NCBI RefSeq assembly: GCF_030463565.1 | Contig: NC_134676.1 | Location: forward strand, 27,839,228-27,903,227 | DNA: 64,000 bases | Reading direction: 5' to 3' | Origin: Pelecanus crispus | Lineage: Eukaryota > Chordata > Aves > Pelecaniformes > Pelecanidae | Shown: in pieces, positions 25,046 to 35,553 of the stretch | Layout of the letters: the number at the start of each line of letters is the position of its first letter | How positions within the stretch are numbered: the first letter of the stretch is position 1 | Position numbers and translations under genes: made by a program | The notes under the pieces: generated by a model | Database searches by the model: none | Seen by the model: the letters and a program-made list of their open reading frames with translations, nothing else | What the model was told of the DNA's origin: nothing

Positions 25046-25636
25046 TGTCCTGGTTTTGGCTGGGATAGAGTTAATTTTCTTCCTAGTAGCAGGCACAGTG
25101 CTGTCTTTTGGATTTAGTAGGAGAAGAATGTTGATAACACACTGATATTTTAGTTGTTGCTAAGTACTGCTTACACTAGTCAGGGACTTTTCAGCTTCCC
25201 ATGCTCTGCCAGGTGCACAAGAAGCTGGGAGGGGGCACAGCCAGGACAGCTGATCCACACTGACCAAAGGGCTATTCCATACCATATGACGTCATGCTCA
25301 GTACATAAACTGGGGAGAGCTGGCCAGAGGGCAACGGATCGCTGCTCGGAGACTGGCTGGCCATTGGTCAGCAGGTGGTGAGCGGTTGCGTAACTTGTTT
25401 TTCCTGGGTTTTGTTTCTCTCTCTCTCTCGCTGATCTCCTTTTCGTTAGAATTGTTGTTGTTATTTTTTTGTTATTATTGTTAATTATTATTTTATTTCA
25501 ATTGTTAAACTGTTCTTTTCTCAACCTAGGAGTTTTCTTACTTTTTCTCTTCTGATTCTTTCCCCCATCCCACTGAGCGGGGAGGGTGAGCGAGCAGCTG
25601 TGTGGTGCTCGGTTGCCAAGGGGCTGAACCACAACA
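25046..25636 (+). mobile_element. Solo LTR of an endogenous retrovirus, plus orientation
   Basis: A 591-bp element beginning TGTCCTGGTTTTGGCTGG and ending ...GAACCACAACA, with TG...CA ends. It is the same family as the minus-strand LTR at 17.3 kb: shared blocks include GGGATAGAGTTAATTTTCTTC-like sequence at the start, the CRE region, and the TGCTCGGTTGCCA-type 3' end. A TTATTATT-rich segment (25455-25500) lies in the second half. No internal retroviral sequence adjoins it. The flanking 5-mers ATATT and GTGTT agree at only three of five positions, so the target duplication is either decayed by two transitions or absent. By that measure this insertion may be older than the 17.3 kb copy. Confidence 0.85.
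25287..25308 (+). promoter_or_regulatory. LTR promoter core with intact CRE and decayed TATA box
   Basis: TGACGTCA is intact at 25287-25294. The TATA position reads CATAAA (within GTACATAAAC, 25301-25310) instead of the TATAAA retained in the 17.3 kb copy, so this promoter may be weaker. Confidence 0.5.
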
Positions 25637-27589
25637 GTGTTCTACAAGTTAATTATTTCCTTAATTTCCTCTTACTCAGTCAGTCAGCCTCTCCAAAGAA
25701 GCAGCATATCTTTTCCCCATGTTAAATTACTCCATTTTCCCAAGTGCTCAGAAATACAGACACAGGCCCTGTGCAAGTGGGCTCTACCTCCCCACATCCC
25801 GCAGTCCACAGGATTATGTGACAGCACAGTCCCCATCACAGACATTCAGCTGGGGAAAGCACAAACCCAGCTGCTAAACCACAACACCAGGAGTACCTAC
25901 TGTCCTGAACTCAGACTCAATGTGGAGAAAGTATGAATGCTATTGGCGTTCCCCACTGCATCACGTCCACGCATTGCCTCCTTCCAGCAGCTGAGAGCTG
26001 GCAAGTGTTATAACTGGGGAGGAGGGTGGGGGGTTCAAATATACTGCACTAAGGTTTCAATCTCAAACATGCTGAACACTCAGTTCCCAGCAGTTTGCTT
26101 CTTGGAGGTGAGGCACAAAGCCAGAGCGCAGTTGCTGAACCAAATGTAGCTGTTAACTACAACAGAGAGATGTCCACTCATGTGCCAGCTCATGCTCGTT
26201 CTCAGCCAGAGCACTTGTCTCTTGAGGAATGCAAGCTCTGGCACGCAAGGTTTGCCAGTTAAAATCCTGCCAACCTGAAGAATTACTGTATGTTGATTTT
26301 TAGAACTGCCATAAAATACAGACAACATTCCTCTTGTCCACTGTTTCCACAGAGATCATTAATGCTCATTACTGCCTATTATTAATACCTTCAAAAAAGA
26401 CAAAGGAACAAGGCTTAGTCCATGTGATGAGTGTGCTACAAGTTGACTGCACTGGTAAAGCACTCCACACGCAGACATAACTTTAGCAGCAGGACTGTGC
26501 TTTACAACCAGCTAACAATCTCACGGAGACCAGATGGAGCAAGTTTTATGAGCAAAGGTGCAGTCTCTGGGTTACAGCTACGTAAGGGCTCTTGCTGACA
26601 CGGCTCTGGTGATCAGAGATTGCACCAGTTCTCTCCCATGGGCACTCTGTGCTGTGGCAAAACACAATACCCATTAAGCTGACACACGTAGCACACAGCA
26701 TTCAACAGCTGGCAGCTGATGGGACAGGGAAGCAGGGTACCCAGACAGATGGGAGTGGACACATTTTAATTATCTTTGCATTTGGGAATGCAGCCTCTAT
26801 ATTGAAGCATAGACGCTGGAGCGTGGCTCTGACAGAATTTTGTCATTCAGCTACAGCAGAGATAATCCCAGGTAGACCTTGGTACCCTTCAGGTGGCTCT
26901 GTCCTGGTGTTTGCACCACACAAGCAATCCCAGTTGGTTTATGAACTCCAGTGCAGCTATGAACCTACCTACCTCCATGTTCACACAGCCAGATATGCCA
27001 TTCCCCCCTTTCCCTGGCCACCAAAGAGCTGGCCGGACCACCATGTAAGCTGGTTGCAGACACACTTAAATGACTGTGAAGCCAAAGTCACACAAGCTGC
27101 CACTGAATGAGTGAGTCCTGATGGATCCAAGGGAGTTGTCACAGTGTCTCTCCGCAGCACGCAATGTATCCTTCACAATCACTAGTCTTTTCCATTATCT
27201 GAAGCATCTCCAGCTCCTTTGGCCTAGATGACAGAGAGCTGACTATGTAGTCAGCCTGCTGTACTGGTCCTGCCAGCAAACAGTGCCTAGAGAATGTTTA
27301 TCTGCAAGCCTACAGAAGGTTATCACTCCTGAGAAAAAATGTAGGTAACACACACTCTCATGGCTGTTTTTGATTCAAAATGACCATGACTACTGTGTTC
27401 ATGCTGAATTTAACACTGATGCTGTATATTGACCATGTTCAATGCGTCCATGACAGATCAAACACATCTGTAATGAAACTCGGGTCCCAAAGGGCTATTA
27501 TGGTAGGTAGGCGTTACGCTCCTTGATTCCCAGGACAGCTATGTGCTACATGTCTTCAGTCATCACACCACAGTTAGACAAAATGAATG
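25637..27589. other. Intergenic, no gene recognised
   Basis: About 2 kb with no supported gene. A 153-codon open frame at 26649-27110 on the plus strand is the longest here, but it has no recognisable domain, signal peptide or splice context, and I do not call it coding. Confidence 0.5.
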
Positions 27590-28830
27590 CTAAATTCGGT
27601 GGGCCCAGATGGTATTCATTGAGGAGTTCTGAGAAAACTCAGGAACAAAATAGGTGAATTAGTAACAGAAGCATGTTACCTCTTGCCAAAATTATACTTG
27701 AATACTGGGAGCCAATGCTGTAACCAATAGTTAAAAGAAGATTCTGAGGTGTCCAGGGAAATACAATCTTGTGAGCCCAGTATCTGTACTGAGCAATTAG
27801 TGAAGAATCTAAGAAGAGACATCACTAAGGAACTTCTGGACCTTTCTGGGAAAAGCCACCACAGCTTTTGTAAAGAGAAGTCTGGGTTTAACAACTTTGT
27901 GGAGTTCTTGGAAGAAGTCAGGTGCATGTAGAGATAACGGCAATCCAGTGGATCCAGTCAACCTGGATTTCCAAAAGGCTTTTGGCAAAATTCATGATCA
28001 AAGGCTTTTAAAGAAAACTAGGCAGCCATGGAATAAGAGGGAAGGTCCTCTTGTGGAAAAATAACTGATTACAATTTCTGCTCCAGGGTAGCAGAAAAAT
28101 GGTTGGTTTTCACAATGCCAGTTACTCACCAGTGTGGTGCCGGACCTGTACTGTTCTGCATATTCATAAATGGTCTGAAGAGGGTTGAGCAGTGAGGAAC
28201 AAAACTTTGCTGATAACACAAAGTTAGTCCAGAAAGTAAGGACTTAGGCAGGCCGCAAAGAATTGCAGAAGAACCTTGTAAGACTGACTGAGCAATGAAT
28301 TGGTGGATGAACTGAGTATAAATAACTGTAAAGTGAAGTGCATGAGGGAAAAAAATCCTAGCTTGACATGCAAAATGTCAAGTCATTGCAAAATGACTGT
28401 AACCGCTCAGGAGACAGATGTAGTTATAAGAATCTGCATGAAAACATCAACTCAATGCTCAAGAGCAGGAAAAAAATAAAATAAAATTGAATGTTAGGGG
28501 CTATTGGGAAACTAACAGGGAGCGAAACAGAAGTCATCACTGTACCATCCATGGCTTGAATACTGTGTGTAGCTTGGTGACCATGTGTAGGAATGTGAAG
28601 GTCTCAGAGAAAGGAAACAGAATTATCATGCGTTGAATACTGGCTGTACTGGAAGGACTGAATTGGCTAGGACTCCTCAACCTGGAAAGTAGCTGAGCGA
28701 GAGGGAATATGATACCGGCCTACAAAATTGCAAGTCTCTGAACAAGACAGATAGGCACTTGTTCACATCCTCTTCTCCTTTAAGAATGAGAGGCCACCAA
28801 ATGAGGATAGTGGATCCTGGTTCAAAGCAA
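27590..28830 (+). mobile_element. Ancient CR1 LINE remnant, plus strand
   Basis: A decayed CR1 ORF2. The order of landmarks is preserved: 'GPDGIHSGVL'-like (about 27600), a block from 27950 resembling the DLDFQKAF reverse-transcriptase motif (here ...NLDFQKAFGKIHDQ), a 'GPVLFCIFINGL'-like block (28140-28180), a 'FADNTKL'-like motif near 28205, and a 'CLEYCV'-like block near 28555. Stops and frameshifts are frequent. It is of a similar age class to the 18.06 kb remnant. The limits are approximate because the ends fade. Confidence 0.65.
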
Positions 28831-31800
28831 ATAAAATGAGGTTGATTTTCATAGTAAGACACCCAACATGTGTTACTAATTAGACCAGCCAAATCGGACT
28901 TAAGGAAACTCTCATGCTCAAAATAGCTGGATGTTGGGAGAGTACTGTGGGGGATATGATACATGCATGCACTGTTTTTACTCCTCCCTGGGTACCTGCC
29001 TGTAACTTCTTTTTGTTGCTGTTACACATGCTCTTTGAGTTACAGATTAATCCTTCTCAGCAGCAGCTTTCCTCACAGATGCCAATGAGCTTAGCTCCCC
29101 CAGCCTTCATTTGTCTCCTTTTTCTGAACTTCAGAGCACGTTTCAACAGTCCCATAACACAGCACTCACATAGTGCCAAAGAACAAACTTCCCTGGCCAC
29201 ATCTTATGTGCATGTGGTATGCTGGCCAGGTGCCTTCTGCAGCAGTCCTACTGTTTTTGAGACCTCCCTTGACACTCTGCTGTCTCATTGACCTCCAAAG
29301 TAATGGGTGAGCAGATTACCCTAGCCGCGCTGGATGGAGCCTCACTCATAGCCAGCAGAACCATTCCTATGGTCATGGGTGGAGGCTTGCTCCCTGCTGC
29401 TTAGGAGGTTAGGCAGAGGCTTCACAGCTCCTGTGCTTCAGCTTGCCTTGTACTTATACAGTGCAAGCAGGGATTGGTGGTGAGAGACGCACTCTGACCC
29501 TCTTGTGCAGAGCCAAAAGCTCATCCAGCAAACCAGCCAAATGCTGTTCCAAGTCACAAGTAGACTTTCCTCCCTCTTCCTGGTTTAACTTTAACCTAGG
29601 ACTGATCCAATCCACCCCAAGGTCACACATGCTTGTGACAATACAAGGAAACAGTGTGACCAAGCAGTTGGGGTGGGGGAAAGAGTAATCTACCTCTCCT
29701 AGCTGCAGCATATGCTTGCGCTGTTTGTGAAACCGTGACACTGTGTACATAAATTACTCTTGGGCTGCATGTTCTTGCCCCATCACTACCTGGCTGCACA
29801 GGCACACAATTGCCAATTCAAGCAATTCATTCAAATCAATTGAACAACCATCCTGGTCTACCTGCTGTGTTAATTGGAGCAAACTAATTCATACTAAATT
29901 CAGGATGAGGATTTACAATGCACCCTCAGATGGGAAAATTTTCCCACAGTTTGTCCTTGTTTCAAGGACAAACAAAAGAACAGAGCAAAACAATTCTTAT
30001 AGAAGTTCTTCCTCTTTATCTGCAGATTAGTCTTCATTGCACTTGGGTTGCAGCAAAGAAAGACACACTTGCAGAATTGTATATCTAGAAGACACAGATC
30101 ATAAAAGCAATTGGATGCTTGATTAAATTCTCAGTACCAGCTCTCCCCCTCCTAACCAGGCAACACTTAACATGCAGAGAAGATGCCTTTCCCTATCCGC
30201 CCCCCCATCCCATAGACAAACCCAGATGCTATCACTAAAACAGCGAAGGAAAAGCAAAAAGGACATTAGCAGTCTCTATTCTAAAGAGAAGTATCTTTTC
30301 AGCTCCCAGTGAGCATCGTATGAAGGAATAAGCTTCACCCAGATGACTGTGGGCTCCTTGAACAGTATTCTCCAAAATTGTCACACACAGTACAACCTCC
30401 TTTTAAAATAATTATATTAATTAAAACTTTTGCTCAAAAAAGCTTTCAACAACACTGCAGTAATGTCTAACTCTTGCGTGTGTCATTGGCAGACACACCT
30501 GTTGCTACAGGTAAGAGATGAAAGATTCTTCCTTGCAACCTGCTTTGTCAATCCACACATGAAGAAGGCTAGAAGGGAGAAGTTGTCAAGGGGATCAGCA
30601 CTTCCTTTCACATGAGCTGCAGTGGAGTGGTCTGACTGATTGTGTGATAGTCCCCACCCGTGGCCCCATCAATGATGGGAAAGGCAGAATGAAGAGTGAG
30701 AGTATAGATACAAGCATTATTTAGTGTACTTCTGATTAAATAATGACAAGAAACAAATCTGTCCCCCAGAACACTCGCTATATTAAGGATATTCTTTTTC
30801 AGCAATTTAACAGTCATCCATGAATCATGAGCAGTACCTTTGTGGTGTTATATAGACACACACAAACAATTCGTCATCTTTACTACATACAACCTGTAAC
30901 CCCGGACTCCTGGCAGAACACAGGTAGTGCTGTAATCGCATGAACTGGATGCCCTTCCTTTGTGTTATTCACTACCATCTACAGGCTGTTCAGCAAGATA
31001 AAGAACATTCTCACATTCTGTTTATCACACACAGGCTAAGGGAAGAGTTCAGACAGCAGTTTATGAAGGTGGTACAACCCCCTTCTTCCCAAGTCCTTTC
31101 AGTGAACTATGGCCTCTTACGTACAGTTATTTTCCAGTAAGGATGCTGCATTACATCTTCAGTTCAGTAACAAATAAGCAATTATTTCCCTGCATTTTTG
31201 TCAGGAAACAGGAAGAGCAAACTGTTTATACCTAAGAAGTGTTTGTGTTCTATGTCATCTAAAGAGCTGTAAACTCTCTCCTCCTCAATGAGATACTCGT
31301 TAATATAAGTTGCTATTTTAGCTGGGACCTCACAACATCCTACTTTCATGCTAAGCACCTGCTAAGAGTTAGTAGACAAGACTGCAGCAGACAAAAGGAG
31401 AGCTAGAGCTTAGTTAATCCTTGAGGTGAAAGATCAAACACATTAAACAAACCTCTTCATCTTTATTATGTATGGCAAAAAAATCCTTGTTACCAAAGTA
31501 GGGGGAAAACGTGGAAACCAAAGAACAAGATGGGAAGGAACAGACCAGCACACAAAACCCCATAATTTATTATGTAAATACTTAGGGCCTTTAAGCTGTA
31601 CAAGACTGCTCAAATTCTTGCTACAGTTCAAGCTACCCCCTTCCTTACTCTCCATATTTGAAGTGGTGAGTATTTTCTATCTATATACCAGCTGTCTGAG
31701 AGTACTTTTTGGACTGAGGGCTTTTCCATTTGCTTGTTTGTGTGGGGACCCAAGTCTCTAAGTCTCAGATAGGTCTCAGATGCGAGATCAATGTACAACC

Positions 31801-33068
31801 TGGTGAAACTTACCAGGACTACAAGACTTGAAAAAATGCATTTAAATCCTATGACCAAACACATATCCATCAGCTTTTCAGATGAAAAGTACATGCAATT
31901 CCTTATTCCTGAGTCATCACAAATATTTTGGGTGAGGGAAGAAGATTCAAGATATCTTAGAAATCCACTGGGGGCTGAAGTTTGCTGTCTTGTTAATGTG
32001 GTTGTTTACATTTCACTGTTCCCCCGTAGTTGAGCTGTTTTGGTTTTAGTTGTCTGCTAATAAGATAAGGGAACAGTTTCGCTATAATGAAATTTGTCAT
32101 TAGGTAAATTTTACTTAACCCATTTAGACACTACAGCTATAGTTGTTAGACTTCTAATTCACTATCAGGAATAATATCTTTGTTACCTGAAACCAGGCAA
32201 GTTGAACTACTCAGCATTTTGAAGAGCACATACAAGCATAAAAGAAAGCACCCAACTCAAATGTGTTATTAAAAAAAAAATCTTATTTAGGCATCTTAAA
32301 AAATACAAGGCACATTATACAAAAATCAAATAGCTACTCATGAAAAACTTTGTTAAATAGCCCCATTTAAGATTATGTATGGGCAAGCACTAAGTAACAG
32401 TATATAATCTCACCTAACATTTTATCTCAGTGCTAGCTGGTAATAAGTTCAGCTTGTCAACTCAATAGGATGACTTTACAGACTTCTGCCATGTTAGTAT
32501 TTACAACATGAAAACTTGGAAAACAATATAAAATGACATTATATTAAAGAAAATAAGCAGTCACATTGCTGGACCCACACCAAGATGGTGAAATGGATTC
32601 TCCTTTCCTTCTCTCTGTGGTTTCAAATAATGTCCAGTGTAAGCAGGTACACAGAGCAAGGTCCTACACACACAATCTGTTCAACTGTTTAATATATTAC
32701 AGTTAAAGCCAAACAAAGCAGATTTCTCTGTTAATTAAATATACTAGCAACACTACATAACACTCCAGTGACATTTTGCTTTTCTACAACTTTGATATTG
32801 AACAAAAATGTCTTCAAACACAACTCCCCAGTCAGCAGCGTTTTTGCAGAGCATCAGAAATGTCATGATTTTTTTTTCCAGTCTAGCTGGAAAATTTATC
32901 TGCTTACAGTTTTTACACAGGGTAAGCAGCTGCCAGTTCCAAAATCCAGGCTTCACTAATTAAAAAGCAAAGATGTTTCTTCAGCCTCTCTTGTACAAAA
33001 TAACTCTCTTGTCACTTGCATCCTTTCAGCAGTAGTAATAAAAGTTCACTTTTCTTCTAGGATTAAAC
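28831..33068. other. Intergenic plus probable F2RL1 3' untranslated region
   Basis: The right part, adjacent to the F2RL1 stop at 33069-33071, is AT-rich and is probably the receptor's 3'UTR. Minus-strand polyadenylation-like hexamers occur at 32688-32693 (ATTAAA), 31566-31571 and 31462-31467 (AATAAA). I cannot tell which is used. The left part has no recognised gene or repeat. Confidence 0.45.
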
Positions 33069-34174
33069 TCAGTAGGATGATTTAGTGGTCCCATTTGAGT
33101 TTGAAGAATAAGAATTTGATTTCTTGAGGTACCTGCTCGATGAGAGAGATACTTGCTTCCTCCGTGTACTTCGCACACTTCGGCAAAGAAGAGCATTTTT
33201 AAGGTTGTCTCTGAAGTCTTTTGAAATATAGTAATAGATGAATGGATCAATACAACTGTTCAAAGTAGAAAGACACAGTGCAGTTATGTATGACGCATAC
33301 AGATAGCTCTGGCTGTAGGTTTTGAGGAGCAAATAGTGCACAACAAGCAGCACATTGCTAGGTGTAAAACAGATGAGATACATACACAGGACAGTGATAA
33401 TGAGTTTGATTGCTCTTTTTCGTTTCTTCCCAGTGCTTATATCTGAGATGGAAGCATTCAGAGTCTTAATCATTAGTATGTAAGCGACAGCAGTGAGGAG
33501 AGCTGGGATTAAGAAGAGTCCAATTGCAAGTGAGAGGAAATAATAGAACATGAGATGAGCCAAATCATTTTCAAGCAGCACATCATGGCAGGTAGTGATG
33601 TTAAGATTTGAAATATCTACTGTCTGCTGAACAAGATACAATGGAATGGTGCCCAACAAAATCAGTATCCAGATAGCAAGGGAAATGCCCAAGGCAATTT
33701 CAGATTTCCTTCTTGAATGCACTATGGGGTTCACTACAACCCAATACCGTTGCACACTGAGACATGTCATAAAGAGAATGGAACAGTACATATTTCCATA
33801 GAAAAATCCAACAAGTACTTTGCAGAGACCTTCACCAAATAGCCAATTATTGCCATTTATGTGGTATGCAATCTTCAGCGGGAACCAGACAACAAAAAGA
33901 AGGTCTGCCAATGCCAAGTTAACCATATAAATCACAGCTGGATGCTTCTTCTTTGTTCGGAAAAAAAAAACCCAGAGGGCCATGGCATTGCTTGGCAAAC
34001 CAATGATAAGGACAATGGCATAGACAATGGGAAGAAAAACTGTAGTCAGCTTTCCTGTGAGGACTCTTGCTGCAAATTCATCCACTTTGATTAACTGTTC
34101 AGAGGCATTACTTGTATTTGGAACTTTCTGGCCAGCAAAACTTCTTCCTTTTGAACTCCTGGTTCTATTATTCT
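33069..34174 (-). CDS. F2RL1: F2RL1 exon 2: protease-activated receptor 2 (main coding exon)
   Basis: This exon encodes residues 29-396 of a class A GPCR and stops with TGA at 33071-33069. The acceptor is TTTTAG with AG at 34176-34175. The phase-1 split codon (G|AG) restores Glu29 from exon 1. Residues 35-39 are SSKGR, the trypsin/tryptase cleavage site, followed by a new N-terminus, SFAGQK, the tethered ligand (human SLIGKV). N-glycosylation sequons sit at N31, N48, N51 and N220. Seven hydrophobic segments run roughly at 73-98, 108-130, 145-172, 188-209, 235-262, 282-308 and 320-345. PAR signatures include CLSVQRYW after TM3, the disulfide pair C147 and C224 with CHDVL in loop 2, CFTPSN in TM6 and DPFIYY in TM7. 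C359 is a likely palmitoylation site before a Ser-rich tail. The full length of 396 is close to human PAR2 (397). It signals through G proteins and arrestin at the plasma membrane after protease cleavage. Confidence 0.97.
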
Positions 34175-34214
34175 CTAAAAAAAGAAGGAAAAAAAAAAAG
34201 AAAAAAAAAAGAAG
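34175..34214 (-). promoter_or_regulatory. F2RL1 intron 1 acceptor with extended polypyrimidine tract
   Basis: Read on the minus strand, the acceptor AG (34176-34175) is preceded by about 38 consecutive pyrimidines (C/T only, mostly T). That is an unusually long tract, which should make a strong U2AF site. A second AG directly follows (34174-34173). Using it would lose two bases and break the frame, so 34175 is the boundary consistent with the protein. Confidence 0.75.
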
Positions 34215-34443
34215 TTGCTGTTACTGAAGTACAGACTTTTTGTCCTTTTTACAAATAAACTACACATCATGATTAACTCTGAAGAATTAAAGAGGGCCTC
34301 ATCAACAGAAAAATTAAGACTGGTTTTCAAACACTTGACAATTTTTCTTCCCTTTATTTTAAGTTTATTATCCAAAAGAAATCCAAAACCTATATCCCTA
34401 TTCAAGGATTCTCTCAGTAACCAAAATGCTTTTACACATCACC

Positions 34444-34550
34444 AGTCTACCCTTGATTGGCTTAGAGTAGACTTGGTAGTGTGGGTTAATGGTTGGACTG
34501 GATGATCTTAAAGGTCTTTTCCAACCTAAACGATTCTATGATTCTATGAT
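34444..34550 (+). mobile_element. CR1 LINE 3' tail fragment inside F2RL1 intron 1
   Basis: About 107 bp matching only the 3'UTR of the young CR1 copies in this window (the 'ctacccttgattgg...' block to the terminal ATTCTATGA units). It is an extreme 5' truncation. It lies antisense to F2RL1, about 270 bp upstream of the exon 2 acceptor in transcript order. Confidence 0.9.
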
Positions 34551-35530
34551 ATTAAAAATACCTTGTTAAAATGGCTGTCAGGTGCTCCTACCATCTGAAC
34601 AGTTGCAATAGAGACTGTTTCAAGTACCCCGGGCACCATTATCCTTTCACATGGCAGTGCCAGATTACCCAAGCGCTGAGACTCGTAAAACTTCACAGCA
34701 GGCTAACATAGCTGCAACAGAAGTTTCCTCAGTTTTAGATGGCCTGAAAATCATGTATGCAGTAAAAAAGGGCATGCTGTCCTCAGACCAGCTAGAACTC
34801 TAACTGTCAGAATGTAATGTCAGAAGCTACCACTAGTGATCGCTAGGGAATAAAAGATGAGCGTTACACTGTATCTGCACTGAAACTTGAACAGACTAAC
34901 TTTGTGCAGGAAGATGCAACAGGGCCAGTCATCTGGCATCTCCTTCCAATTCACGGCCAAGACGGTCAGACAACCTCTGCAGTTTCTGCTCGAAATGCTA
35001 GGTGGTAAAGCTGAGAGCCGTGGTTGTTTCATACACCAGACAGCTATTACTTCAAGTTTTGTTCTACTTCTTCGAATGCCACAGGGACTTTCAAACCATA
35101 TGGGCAAGCCAGCCATTCCTGACTGTTCCGTCTTGTACAACAGCCATCAGATGGCTCAATCCAGAAACCCCTAAGACGCACTCCACACCCAGCACAGTTG
35201 TCTCACACTAACAAGTTAAGCTGCACAAGCAGATACTGTCCATGAACTCCCCCTGTTCCAAAAAGTCAAATATCCACCAAGCTAAACTGTATGGACATGG
35301 AACTTGAGTGTCTGTGGGAGATGCATTTTTAACCTTATCTCAATTTCTATCAATATTTGTGGATTATTTTAGCCACAAAAAATCCCAACTGGAGTATAAA
35401 GGAGAGTCTTCTTGAGCAAGCAGGTTTGTGTATGACAAGCCATTAACAGTGTTGCAGGATGGCCCCTTTAAATAAATAGTAGTTTTGATACAGTTCCAGA
35501 ATGAAAAATGCTTACACCTTACATTTCAAA

Positions 35531-35553
35531 GTGTGAGAAAAGAATTCTCACAC
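35531..35553. repeat. Short perfect inverted repeat in F2RL1 intron 1
   Basis: GTGTGAGAA (35531-35539) and TTCTCACAC (35545-35553) form a 9-bp stem with a 5-nt loop. No function is inferred. Confidence 0.6.

Noticed and set aside
26649-27110. A 153-codon open frame on the plus strand
   Set aside because: No domain, signal peptide, membrane segment or splice context, and low-complexity composition typical of chance frames.
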